From contig NZ_FMTM01000008.1 in NCBI RefSeq assembly GCF_900099775.1, forward strand, positions 1 to 64,000: 64,000 bases of DNA, in the 5' to 3' direction. This DNA is from Rhizobium mongolense subsp. loessense (GTDB lineage Bacteria > Pseudomonadota > Alphaproteobacteria > Rhizobiales > Rhizobiaceae). The notes under the pieces are model-generated. The model was not told the origin of the DNA. It made no database searches and was given only the letters and a program-made list of their open reading frames with translations. This document shows positions 7,489 through 15,429 of the stretch, piece by piece. Within the stretch, counting starts at the first letter, position 1. Each line of letters begins with the position of its first letter. Position numbers and translations under genes: made by a program.

Positions 7489-8570
7489 CTGTCTTTCCGG
7501 AAAAGAAGGCTCGCATCCCCGTATGAATAGAAGCGGTAACCTGTCGAAATGGCGTGCTTGTATGCCACCTGCATGGTTTCGAACCCCGCAAAGGCCGAAA
7601 CCAGCATGAAGAGTGTCGAGCGCGGCAGGTGGAAATTGGTCATCAGGATATCGACTGTCTTGAAACGGTAGCCGGGCGTGATGAAGATGCCGGTGGCGCC
7701 CGCCCAGGCGCGGATGCGTCCATCGTCCGCGGTCGCGCTTTCGATCAGCCGTAGCGATGTCGTGCCGACACAAATGATGCGCCCGCCCCTCGCCTTGACG
7801 GCATTCAGCTTTGCCGCCGTCTCGGCGCTGACATAGCCGCTTTCGAGATGCATCTTGTGATCGTTGGTATCATCGGCTTTGACCGGCAGGAAGGTACCGG
7901 CGCCGACATGCAGCGTCACGAAATGGCGCTCGACGCCAGCCTTGTCGATGGCCTCAAAAAGTCGTGGCGTGAAATGCAGGCCGGCGGTGGGCGCTGCGAC
8001 GGCGCCTTCCTCGCGGGCATAGATCGTCTGGTAATCGGTGCGGTCGCGCACGTCGTCCGGACGCTTGGCGGCGATATAGGGCGGCAGCGGGATATGGCCG
8101 ACGGAGGCGATTGCCTCATCCAGCGCCGGGCCGGAAAGATCGAAGGCAAGGGTAACTTCACCGCCCTCGCCTTTCTCCTCGACGGTGCAATCGAGCTGAC
8201 CGAGGAAGCAGCTTTCACCGTCGTGACCGAAGGCGATACGATCGCCGATCTTAATGCGTTTGCCGGGCTTGGAAAAAGCCTTCCAGCGGCTGGCGCCAAC
8301 GCGCATATGCAATGTCGCGGAGACCTGCTGGGCGCCTGCCCCTTCACGATGGCGGACGCCCTCGAGCTGCGCGGGAATGACCTTGGTGTCGTTGAAGACA
8401 AGCGCATCACCTGCCCGCAGGAAAGACGGTAGGTCGCTGACGGCATGGTCGCCGAGAACCGGTTGGGCATGCGGATCGATGACGAGCAGGCGCGCACTAT
8501 CGCGCGGCTCGGCGGGCCGCAAGGCGATCCGTTCATCCGGAAGGTCGAAATCGAAAAGATCTACGCGCAT
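7485..8570 (-). CDS. queA: S-adenosylmethionine:tRNA ribosyltransferase-isomerase
   Basis: 361 residues. Transfers and rearranges the ribosyl group of AdoMet onto preQ1 in tRNA, giving epoxyqueuosine, the step after Tgt. The protein starts MRVDLFDFDLPDERIALRPA and contains 'GDALVFNDTKVIPAQLEG', 'APTAGLHFT' and 'VGAGTFLPVK', all highly conserved in QueA. Length is typical. It overlaps tgt by four bases, forming a two-gene queuosine operon on the minus strand. A strong hairpin lies just upstream (8591-8627), so the queA promoter should lie in or very near this 70-base gap. Confidence 0.97.
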   Translation of the reverse strand: MRVDLFDFDLPDERIALRPAEPRDSARLLVIDPHAQPVLGDHAVSDLPSFLRAGDALVFNDTKVIPAQLEGVRHREGAGAQQVSATLHMRVGASRWKAFSKPGKRIKIGDRIAFGHDGESCFLGQLDCTVEEKGEGGEVTLAFDLSGPALDEAIASVGHIPLPPYIAAKRPDDVRDRTDYQTIYAREEGAVAAPTAGLHFTPRLFEAIDKAGVERHFVTLHVGAGTFLPVKADDTNDHKMHLESGYVSAETAAKLNAVKARGGRIICVGTTSLRLIESATADDGRIRAWAGATGIFITPGYRFKTVDILMTNFHLPRSTLFMLVSAFAGFETMQVAYKHAISTGYRFYSYGDASLLFRKDR

Positions 8571-8590
8571 CGGACACTTTCAGGCAAAGC

Positions 8591-8627
8591 GAAACCCGCC
8601 CGGCGCCTTCGCGCAAGGGCGGGTTTC
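8591..8627 (-). terminator. Hairpin between ppiB and queA
   Basis: An 11-bp stem (GAAACCCGCCC at 8591-8601 with GGGCGGGTTTC at 8617-8627) encloses a second GCGC/GCGC stem. Read on the minus strand it follows the ppiB stop, but only a weak T-run comes after it. It probably separates ppiB from queA transcription. Confidence 0.6.
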
Positions 8628-8641
8628 AGCAGAAATCACAA

Positions 8642-9151
8642 TCAGGCGTCGGCGGCAACCCGCATCGAGACGATGGAGTCCGGATCGCTGACCGGTTCGC
8701 CCTTCTTGATCGTGTCGACCACATCCATGCCTTCGATGACCTGGCCCCAGACCGAGTATTGCTTGTTCAGCCATGGCGCATCGGTGAAGCAGATGAAGAA
8801 CTGGCTGTTTGCCGAGTTCGGATTTTGCGAGCGCGCCATCGAGCAGGTGCCGCGAACATGCGGCGTCGCTGAGAATTCGGCCTTAAGGTCCGGCTTCGAC
8901 GAGCCGCCCATGCCGGCGCGGCCCGGGTTGAAGCTCTCGCCGCCCTTCTTGCCGAACTGGACGTCACCGGTCTGCGCCATGAAGTCGGGGATAACGCGGT
9001 GGAAGACGACACCGTCATAGGCCTTCTCGCGAGAAAGCTCCTTAATCCGGGCGACATGCTCGGGGGCCACCTGCGGCAGCAGCTGGATGACAACCTTGCC
9101 CTTGGTGGTTTCCAGGATAACGGTGTTTTCCGGATCCTTGATCTCGGCCAT
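8642..9151 (-). CDS. ppiB: Cytoplasmic peptidyl-prolyl cis-trans isomerase (cyclophilin)
   Basis: 169 residues without a signal peptide. Cyclophilin motifs are complete: 'YDGVVFHRVIPDFMAQTGD' (catalytic Arg in FHRV), 'NSANSQFFICF' and 'HVRGTCSMAR'. Catalyses Xaa-Pro isomerisation during folding in the cytoplasm. ATG 9151 (MAEIKDPEN) is preferred over ATG 9157 because the SD AGGAG ends seven bases before it, against one to two bases for the upstream ATG. It lies 24 bases after ppiA on the same strand, so the paralogues are probably co-transcribed. Confidence 0.94.
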   Translation of the reverse strand: MAEIKDPENTVILETTKGKVVIQLLPQVAPEHVARIKELSREKAYDGVVFHRVIPDFMAQTGDVQFGKKGGESFNPGRAGMGGSSKPDLKAEFSATPHVRGTCSMARSQNPNSANSQFFICFTDAPWLNKQYSVWGQVIEGMDVVDTIKKGEPVSDPDSIVSMRVAADA

Positions 9152-9175
9152 TTTCATTCTCCTCGTTTCACGAAA

Positions 9176-9742
9176 TTACTTGCCGGCGGTGACTTTGACC
9201 ATGCGGTCGGGATCGCTCACCTCGCCGTTCTGGCCGGCGCCGCGCTTGATCTTGTCGACGTTCTCCATGCCGGAGACGACCTTGCCGACCACCGTGTACT
9301 GGCCGTTCAGGAAGGAGCCGTCCGCGAACATGATGAAGAACTGCGAGTTTGCCGAATTCGGATCCTGGGCCCGCGCCATGCCCACCGTGCCGCGCACGAA
9401 CGGGTTCTTGGAGAATTCGGCCGGAATGTTCGGCAGATCGGAGCCGCCGGTGCCCGCAAGGCTAGCATCGTAGCCCTTCGACATATTGCCATACTGCACG
9501 TCGCCGGTCTGCGCCATGAAGCCGTCAATGACGCGGTGGAAGGCCACGTTATCATAGGCCCCCTTCTTCGCCAGCGCCTCGATCTGCGCAACGTGCTTAG
9601 GAGCCACATCCGGCATCAGCTGGACCACGACGGGACCATCCTTGAGCTGGATCGTCAGCGTGTGATTGGCCTGGGCAAACACGTCGCCAGCGAAGGAGGC
9701 GAGGTAAAGCACGCCGGCAAATGCAATATAGAAAAGTTTCAT
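9176..9742 (-). CDS. ppiA: Periplasmic peptidyl-prolyl cis-trans isomerase (cyclophilin)
   Basis: 188 residues. The first 23 or so (MKLFYIAFAGVLYLASFAGD...) form a signal peptide with cleavage near VFAQA, so this is the exported paralogue of the cyclophilin encoded next to it. The core shows 'YDNVAFHRVIDGFMAQTGD' and 'NSANSQFFIMF'. It should assist folding in the periplasm. It sits 27 bases downstream of coaD on the same strand, giving a probable coaD-ppiA-ppiB unit. Confidence 0.93.
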   Translation of the reverse strand: MKLFYIAFAGVLYLASFAGDVFAQANHTLTIQLKDGPVVVQLMPDVAPKHVAQIEALAKKGAYDNVAFHRVIDGFMAQTGDVQYGNMSKGYDASLAGTGGSDLPNIPAEFSKNPFVRGTVGMARAQDPNSANSQFFIMFADGSFLNGQYTVVGKVVSGMENVDKIKRGAGQNGEVSDPDRMVKVTAGK

Positions 9743-9769
9743 GTGAGCTCCGTTGCGGCGGAAAACGCC

Positions 9770-10264
9770 TCAAGATTTGCGCTTGGATCGAAGGGCCTTC
9801 AAAACGGCCGCCGGCACAAAGGCGCTGACGTCGCCGCCCATGGCCGCGATTTGACGGACCAATGTGGCGGTAATGGGCCGCGAGGCCGTCCCTGCCGGAA
9901 GAAAGATTGTCTGCACATCCGGTGCCATCTGCCGATTCATGCCCGCCATCTGCATTTCGTAGTCGAGGTCGGTGCCATCACGAAGGCCGCGGATGAGCAG
10001 CGCCGCGCCATGCATGCGCGCAGCATCAACGACCAAATTGTCGAAGGAGACGACGGAGATGCTGCCGCTTTTCTGCGGCATGGCTTCGGCAAGCGCGTTT
10101 CGGATCAGCTCCGCCCTCTCCTCGAAGGAAAACAGCGGCGCCTTGCCGGGGTGGATACCGATCGCAACGATCACTCTTTCAGCGATGTTCAGCGCCTGGA
10201 CGAGCACGTCCAGGTGTCCGTTGGTGAGCGGGTCGAAGGACCCCGGATAAAAAGCAGTCGTCAT
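9770..10264 (-). CDS. coaD: Phosphopantetheine adenylyltransferase
   Basis: 164 residues. Adds AMP to 4'-phosphopantetheine in coenzyme A synthesis. It begins MTTAFYPGSFDPLTNGHLDV, containing the nucleotide-binding TxGH (TNGH) motif of the nucleotidyltransferase superfamily. The C-terminal 'TATLVRQIAAMGGDVSAFVP' corresponds to the ISSTxVR region. ATG 10264 gives the standard family start; a longer frame adds 18 unconserved residues. Ppi genes follow on the same strand. Confidence 0.95.
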   Translation of the reverse strand: MTTAFYPGSFDPLTNGHLDVLVQALNIAERVIVAIGIHPGKAPLFSFEERAELIRNALAEAMPQKSGSISVVSFDNLVVDAARMHGAALLIRGLRDGTDLDYEMQMAGMNRQMAPDVQTIFLPAGTASRPITATLVRQIAAMGGDVSAFVPAAVLKALRSKRKS

Positions 10265-10446
10265 AGGACCCGGCCGTTTTGTTCGATGCCTTTTGTCATG
10301 GATACCCGCATCCCGCAAGTCATTTGCCGCCCTGCTGAACGGTGGATGAATGCCGCGTTCAACGCGGTTTCAGATGCGATGGGCATAATCGGAAACATCA
10401 ACGCAGCCGATGCCACCAGCATCGGACACTTCCGAAAGATATCGAC

Positions 10447-10623
10447 ATGCTGATCCTGCTTCTCGCCCTTGCCGTCGTTCTCTCCCTACTCGCGGAGCTG
10501 GCATATGGCTACCTGCAGGACCGCTATCAGATGCGCTGGGTGCGCGCCGAAGTCAGCGAGCATCACGCCATCATGCGGCAGCTCGGAAGGGCGCGTTGCC
10601 CCCCGAATCTGAACGCCAGATGA
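10447..10623 (+). CDS. Small membrane protein, 58 aa, unknown
   Basis: An ATG at 10447 opens 58 codons. Residues 1-20 (MLILLLALAVVLSLLAELAY) are one strongly hydrophobic segment; the rest is basic and aromatic (YLQDRYQMRWVRAEV). The SD is weak (GAAAG). I recognise no family. It is the first of three tiny membrane-protein frames in a row on the plus strand, between coaD and a bidirectional terminator. It may be real, but codon evidence alone is thin. Confidence 0.4.
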   Translation: MLILLLALAVVLSLLAELAYGYLQDRYQMRWVRAEVSEHHAIMRQLGRARCPPNLNAR

Positions 10624-10681
10624 ACAAGGCATTCAAGGTCGCTTCAGACCGGGCTTGCTAAACGACACACCAACATCCGCC

Positions 10682-10706
10682 GGAACCATTTTTAGACGGA
10701 TACGTT
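10682..10706 (+). promoter_or_regulatory. EcfG (RpoE2-type) general stress promoter
   Basis: GGAAC at 10682-10686 and CGTT at 10703-10706 are separated by exactly 16 bases. This matches the GGAAC-N16/17-CGTT consensus of the alphaproteobacterial general stress sigma factor. It points at the small genes starting at 10755 and 10944. The match is seen directly; EcfG control is inferred. Confidence 0.65.
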
Positions 10707-10754
10707 CAATTAACCGAAGCGTAGATGCGATACGCTGCACGAAGGGAAAACAAG

Positions 10755-10910
10755 ATGCCCGACAAGATTACCATCATCAATGTATTCTGGATGGCAATGA
10801 TCACGGGAATGCTTACCGCAACTGTCGCACTCTATGATCAGAAGACAGATACGTCCAAGGTATATGGTCCTTATGCTTCGGCCCGCACAGCCATCATAAC
10901 CCAGTACTGA
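10755..10910 (+). CDS. Small membrane protein, 51 aa, probable stress-induced gene
   Basis: The frame begins MPDKITIINVFWMAMITGML with one hydrophobic segment (about residues 8-26), followed by a polar tail ending ARTAIITQY. ATG 10755 has a purine-rich SD (AAGGGA) at a suitable distance. It starts about 48 bases downstream of the -10 part of an EcfG-like promoter, which supports expression under general stress. There is no family I recognise. The next small gene follows after 33 bases and may be co-transcribed. Confidence 0.55.
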   Translation: MPDKITIINVFWMAMITGMLTATVALYDQKTDTSKVYGPYASARTAIITQY

Positions 10911-10943
10911 GGAACGTGAACGCAACTTCGGAAAGGATTGCCC

Positions 10944-11081
10944 ATGTTCACGATCTTGACTGTTCTTACCGCTCTCATCAGCGTCATGTTCATCGTGTCT
11001 GTGGCGTCAACCGTTTCCGCGCTTCGCCGCGAAAGTGAACAAGTGAAGGCGTTCGACGAGAAGAAGCACAGCACTTTTTGA
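10944..11081 (+). CDS. Small membrane protein, 45 aa
   Basis: A 45-codon frame from ATG 10944, preceded by GGAAAGGA at 10930-10937. Residues 2-25 (FTILTVLTALISVMFIVSVA and following) form a single membrane helix. A short charged tail (SEQVKAFDEKKHSTF) should face the cytoplasm. No homologue is recognised. The next element is a strong terminator at 11134-11168, so it closes the small-protein unit that begins at the EcfG-like promoter. Confidence 0.5.
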   Translation: MFTILTVLTALISVMFIVSVASTVSALRRESEQVKAFDEKKHSTF

Positions 11082-11133
11082 ATTGAGTTCCCCTGCCCTT
11101 GAGCGCCTTCCCCTCCAGCGCTCGGGGCCATTC

Positions 11134-11168
11134 AAAAAGCCGGACGCCGTCCCCGCGTCCGGCTTTTT
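11134..11168. terminator. Bidirectional intrinsic terminator
   Basis: A perfect 14-bp stem (AAAAAGCCGGACGC at 11134-11147 with its complement at 11155-11168), a 7-base loop, and T-runs on both strands. It would stop transcripts from the small genes on the plus strand and from any minus-strand gene at 11181-11372. Confidence 0.9.
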
Positions 11169-11597
11169 CTTTGGATGGTTTCAGGCCGGCCGGTAGGCCG
11201 GGCAGCTGCTTTTTCGGAAACGCAGCACCACCAAAGCATCGCAAGCGTAGCGCCTGCGCACATAATCAGGACTTTCGCCGGTCACGACGACGAATGCGGT
11301 GCCCAGCACAGGGTCTTCACGCTCTCCGGCCAGCGCGACCCGCCTCTCACCCGAGCACCCGGTCGCTTTCAAACCCAGTATGCGGGAAACGCGCGATCAG
11401 ATCGCCGGGCGGTAGCCTCTGATCGTCGTGCTGCACCGTGACGCCACGATGTCGTCGTCATTACCGGCAATTTTGCGGATCGTGCCTCCTGCTTTGGCGA
11501 CATCCGAAAAGTGGGCGAAACGATCGTAGCACGGCGTTTCGAGGAGGATACCGCGAAGCGTTCCGAAACGATGCGGACATCGGATCAGCGCATAAAA

Positions 11598-11623
11598 AAC
11601 CGGGCGGCAGGGGCCGCCCGGTT
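11598..11623 (-). terminator. gyrA intrinsic terminator
   Basis: An 11-bp stem (AACCGGGCGGC at 11598-11608 and GCCGCCCGGTT at 11613-11623) with a four-base loop. On the minus strand it is followed by a run of T. It lies about 20 bases after the gyrA stop. Confidence 0.88.
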
Positions 11624-11641
11624 CTCAACAAAAGGCTTAAA

Positions 11642-14428
11642 TTACTCTTCCGTCGCAGGTGGCCCCTCGCCGCTTTCGATCGGCGTTTCGTTGACGATCT
11701 CGCCAACCTCCTCGCCGTCATCTTCCGGCTCGCTGATGCGCTCGACGGAGACGACCTTTTCATCCTTGGCGGTCGAGAAGATCGTCACGCCCTTAGTGGC
11801 GCGGCTGGCGATACGGATGCCGCCGACCGGGACGCGGATCAGCTGCCCGCCATCCGAGACCAGCATGATCTGGTCGCCCTCGTCGACCGGGAATGCGGCG
11901 ACGAGTTCGCCGATCTCGCTCGTCTTGGAGGTATCGGTGGCGCGAATGCCCTTCCCGCCGCGGCCGGAGATGCGGAAGTCGTAGGAAGACGACCGCTTGC
12001 CGAAGCCCTTCTGCGATACTGTCAGCACGAATTGTTCGCGTGCCTTCAGTTCCTCGTAGCGCTCTTCTGTCAGCAGTCCCTCTTCGGTGACTTCCTCGCC
12101 GACTAGGGCGATATCCTCCTCGTCTACGCCCGTGGCGCGGCGTTCGACAGCGGAACGCTTGAGGTAGGCAGCACGCTCCCAAGGTTCGGCATCGACATGG
12201 CCGACGATGGTCATCGAGATGATGCGGTCGCCGTTGCCGAGGTTGATGCCGCGCACGCCTATCGAATTGCGGCCCGCAAAGACACGAACATCATCGACCT
12301 GGAAGCGGATGCACTGGCCGAGCGCCGTCGTCAACAGAACGTCGTCATGTTCGGTGCAGGTCTCGACGGAGAGGATTTCATCGCCCTCCTCCTCGAGCTT
12401 CATGGCGATCTTGCCGTTACGGTTCACCTGAACAAAATCTGACAGCTTGTTGCGGCGAACCGTGCCGCGTGTCGTCGAGAACATGACGTCGAGGCTTTCC
12501 CAGCTCTCCTCGTCCTCGGGCAAAGGCAGGATCGTGGTGATGCGTTCTCCAGGTGCCAGCGGCAGCATGTTGATCAGCGCCTTGCCCCGAGAGGTCGGGG
12601 TGCCGATCGGCAGCCGCCAGACCTTTTCCTTGTAGACGATGCCACGCGAGGAGAAGAAGAGGACCGGCGTGTGGGTATTGACCACAAATAGCCGGCTAAC
12701 AAAGTCCTCGTCACGCGTCGTCATGCCGGAGCGGCCTTTGCCGCCGCGGCGCTGGGCGCGATAGGTCGTCAGCGGCACACGCTTGATATAGCCTAGGTGC
12801 GAAACGGTAACGACCATGTCCTCGCGGGCAATAAGATCCTCGTCGTCCATTTCGAGGCCGCCGTCGACGATCTCGGTGCGGCGCGGCGTGCCGAATTCGT
12901 CGCGAACCGATGTCAGCTCGTCCTTGACAATCGTCTGGATACGCACGCGTGACGACAGGATATCGAGATAATCCTTGATCTCGTCGCCGATCTTGTTGAG
13001 TTCGTCGCCGATTTCATCGCGGCCGAGCGCTGTCAGGCGGGCAAGACGGAGCTCGAGGATTGCCCGCGCCTGCTCTTCCGAGAGGTTATAGGTCATATCC
13101 TCGTTGATACGATGGCGCGGATCGTCGATGAGGCGGATCAGGCTCTCAACATCTTCCGCGGGCCAGCGGCGCGTCATCAGCTCTTCGCGCGCAGACTGCG
13201 GATCGGGCGCCTGGCGGATGACGCGGATCACTTCATCAATATTGGCGACCGCGATCGCGAGACCCACCAAGACATGCGCACGTTCGCGCGCTTTTCGAAG
13301 AAGGAATTTCGTTCGCCGACTAACGACCTCTTCGCGAAAAAAGACGAAAGCGCGGAGCATGTCGAGCAGGTTCATCTGTTCCGGCTTGCCGCCGTTCAGC
13401 GCCACCATGTTGCAGCCGAAGGAGGTCTGCAGCGGCGTGTAGCGATAAAGCTGGTTCAGGATGACTTCGGCATTGGCATCGCGTTTCAGCTCGATGACGA
13501 CGCGATAGCCCTGGCGGTCGGATTCGTCGCGGAGATCGGAGATGCCCTCGATGCGCTTTTCGCGCACCAGCTCGGCCATCTTTTCGATCATCGTCGCCTT
13601 GTTCACCTGATACGGTATCTCAGTGATGATGATCTGCTCGCGGTCGCCTCGCATCGGCTCGATGGCGGCAACGCCACGCATGATCACAGAACCACGGCCG
13701 GTTTCATAAGCCGAGCGGATGCCAGCGCGCCCAAGGATTTTCGCCCCAGTCGGAAAATCCGGACCGGGAATGATCTGCATGAGCTCCGGCAGTTCGATCG
13801 CCGGATCATCGATCAGCGCGATGCAGCCGTTGATGACTTCGGTGAGGTTGTGCGGCGGGATATTGGTCGCCATCCCGACGGCAATGCCGCCTGCCCCGTT
13901 GACCAGTAGGTTCGGGAATTTCGCGGGCACCACGACGGGTTCGGACAGCGTGCCGTCGTAGTTGTCGCGGAAGTCGACCGTTTCCTTGTCGAGGTCGTCG
14001 AGCAGAGAATGAGCCGCCCTTTGCAGACGGCATTCCGTGTAACGTTCGGCCGCCGGCGGGTCGCCGTCGACGGAGCCGAAGTTGCCCTGGCCGTCGATCA
14101 GCGGCAGGCGGAGCGACCAATCCTGCGCCATACGGGCGAGCGCGTCGTAAATCGCAGCATTGCCGTGCGGATGGTATTTACCCATCACGTCACCAGTGAC
14201 GCGGGCGCATTTGACGTATTTCTTGTTCCAGTCGATGCCGAGCTCGGACATCCCATATAGGATGCGCCGGTGCACAGGCTTGAGGCCGTCGCGCACGTCA
14301 GGAAGCGCGCGGCTGACGATGACGCTCATCGCGTAATCGAGATAGGACCGCTGCATTTCCTCCATGATGGAGATGGGCTCGATGCCTGGCGGGAGCTTCC
14401 CGCCACCTGGGGGTGTTTGTTCAGTCAA
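11642..14428 (-). CDS. gyrA: DNA gyrase subunit A
   Basis: 928 residues. The breakage-reunion subunit of gyrase, which introduces negative supercoils. The catalytic tyrosine is Tyr130 (in AAERYTECRLQ), the QRDR reads HPHGNAAIYDALARMAQ (residues 86-102), and the GyrA-box QRRGGKGR needed for DNA wrapping is present in the C-terminal domain. At the position of E. coli Ser83 there is Ala91, and Asp82 is replaced by Asn90; Asp87 is kept (Asp95). The C-terminal tail is acidic. Length is slightly above the E. coli protein, as usual in alphaproteobacteria. It is followed by a strong terminator. Confidence 0.98.
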   Translation of the reverse strand: MTEQTPPGGGKLPPGIEPISIMEEMQRSYLDYAMSVIVSRALPDVRDGLKPVHRRILYGMSELGIDWNKKYVKCARVTGDVMGKYHPHGNAAIYDALARMAQDWSLRLPLIDGQGNFGSVDGDPPAAERYTECRLQRAAHSLLDDLDKETVDFRDNYDGTLSEPVVVPAKFPNLLVNGAGGIAVGMATNIPPHNLTEVINGCIALIDDPAIELPELMQIIPGPDFPTGAKILGRAGIRSAYETGRGSVIMRGVAAIEPMRGDREQIIITEIPYQVNKATMIEKMAELVREKRIEGISDLRDESDRQGYRVVIELKRDANAEVILNQLYRYTPLQTSFGCNMVALNGGKPEQMNLLDMLRAFVFFREEVVSRRTKFLLRKARERAHVLVGLAIAVANIDEVIRVIRQAPDPQSAREELMTRRWPAEDVESLIRLIDDPRHRINEDMTYNLSEEQARAILELRLARLTALGRDEIGDELNKIGDEIKDYLDILSSRVRIQTIVKDELTSVRDEFGTPRRTEIVDGGLEMDDEDLIAREDMVVTVSHLGYIKRVPLTTYRAQRRGGKGRSGMTTRDEDFVSRLFVVNTHTPVLFFSSRGIVYKEKVWRLPIGTPTSRGKALINMLPLAPGERITTILPLPEDEESWESLDVMFSTTRGTVRRNKLSDFVQVNRNGKIAMKLEEEGDEILSVETCTEHDDVLLTTALGQCIRFQVDDVRVFAGRNSIGVRGINLGNGDRIISMTIVGHVDAEPWERAAYLKRSAVERRATGVDEEDIALVGEEVTEEGLLTEERYEELKAREQFVLTVSQKGFGKRSSSYDFRISGRGGKGIRATDTSKTSEIGELVAAFPVDEGDQIMLVSDGGQLIRVPVGGIRIASRATKGVTIFSTAKDEKVVSVERISEPEDDGEEVGEIVNETPIESGEGPPATEE

Positions 14429-14654
14429 AACAGATCACGATCTCTTTGTAGAATCACTGAAAGATTTATAGCGGAAAGCCTTGCCCGGCGCCAATTTGAG
14501 CCGGGGTTTTGAACAGACTTTGCGGCGGAAGGGCGGCAATCAAGCGATTTCGACGGCTTTTAGCGCCGGCCCACCGCCCATCATTTGCCAAATGGAAAAC
14601 CTCGCTCCACAATCGCGAATAAATCGAGCCTTCATATGGCGTTCCGGAGAGACG

Positions 14655-15287
14655 ATGGCAAGCGCCGACCAATTGATCAACGCTTTCACGACGCTGCTCG
14701 TCACAATCGATCCTCCCGGACTTGTGCCGATCTTTCTGGGACTGACAACCGGCATGAGCCGCAGCCAGCGCAAGCAGGTGGCGCTGCGCAGCTCCGTCAT
14801 CGCTTTCATCATACTCGCCATCTTTGCGCTGTTCGGCGCAAGCGTGCTCGGGGTGCTCGGTATTTCCATCGGCGCCTTCCGCATCGCCGGCGGGCTACTG
14901 CTCTTCTGGATCGCCTTCGAAATGGTGTTCGAGAGACGGCAGGACCGCAAGGAAAAGACCAGCGAAGCGGCGATCACCAAGGATCACATCCAGAATATCG
15001 CGGTCTTTCCGCTCGCCCTTCCTCTCATTGCCGGTCCCGGCGCGATCTCGGCGACAATCCTGCTTGCGGGCTCGCTGCCGACCTCCGTCGAGCGGGCGCA
15101 GCTTCTCATCGTCATTGCCGCCAATCTTCTCTTGATGCTGGCGGCGTTGCTGATCGCCGACCGCCTCGACCGCTTCCTCGGCGTGACCGGCCGGGCGATC
15201 CTCACCCGTCTGCTCGGCGTCATCCTGGCGGCACTTGCCGCACAGTTCGTCGTGGACGGCGTGAAGGCGGCGATGGCTGTCAGTTGA
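14655..15287 (+). CDS. MarC-family integral membrane protein
   Basis: 210 residues with about six membrane segments. It starts MASADQLINAFTTLLVTIDP and contains 'IDPPGLVPIFLGLT' and 'AFPLALPLIAGPGAISATI'-like blocks, the two signature regions of the MarC (UPF0056) family. The family was once thought to be a multiple antibiotic resistance transporter, but no transport role is established. ATG 14655 has GGAGAG just upstream and begins the conserved region. It stands alone, divergent from gyrA across a 226-base gap that should hold both promoters. Confidence 0.88.
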   Translation: MASADQLINAFTTLLVTIDPPGLVPIFLGLTTGMSRSQRKQVALRSSVIAFIILAIFALFGASVLGVLGISIGAFRIAGGLLLFWIAFEMVFERRQDRKEKTSEAAITKDHIQNIAVFPLALPLIAGPGAISATILLAGSLPTSVERAQLLIVIAANLLLMLAALLIADRLDRFLGVTGRAILTRLLGVILAALAAQFVVDGVKAAMAVS

Positions 15288-15429
15288 AAAGTGCGCCGCT
15301 GCAAGGCACACCAACAGCGCTTGACTTCGCGCGGGCCTGCAGCACATGATTGGGTCTGGGGTCGCGATCACCCCACGAGGCGACAGCTGAAGTATCGCGT
15401 CCGATAACCCGCACAACGGAGGACGCGTC

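Larger units (their letters stand above)
11082..11641. other. Gene-poor gap before gyrA, with a possible decayed gene
   Basis: 560 bases. It holds the bidirectional terminator at 11134-11168, the gyrA terminator at 11598-11623, and a minus-strand frame at 11181-11372 (TTG start, 63 codons, with 'GTAFVVVTGESPDYVRRRY'). The latter ends right at the terminator and looks coding. An adjacent frame upstream (about 11345-11420) reads 'RLPPGDLIARFPHTGF' and could be its displaced amino terminus, suggesting a frameshifted gene. I do not recognise the product. Around 11498-11575 are short repeats of CGAAACG/CGTTTCG. Confidence 0.35.

Noticed and set aside
6501..7773. Longer tgt start at 7773
   Set aside because: The extra 95 residues are queA in another frame; homologous Tgt proteins start at MTENFQF-like sequence.
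8999..10453. Plus-strand frame of 484 codons across ppiB, ppiA and coaD
   Set aside because: Antisense to three certain genes, with no domain match; it arises from codon bias.
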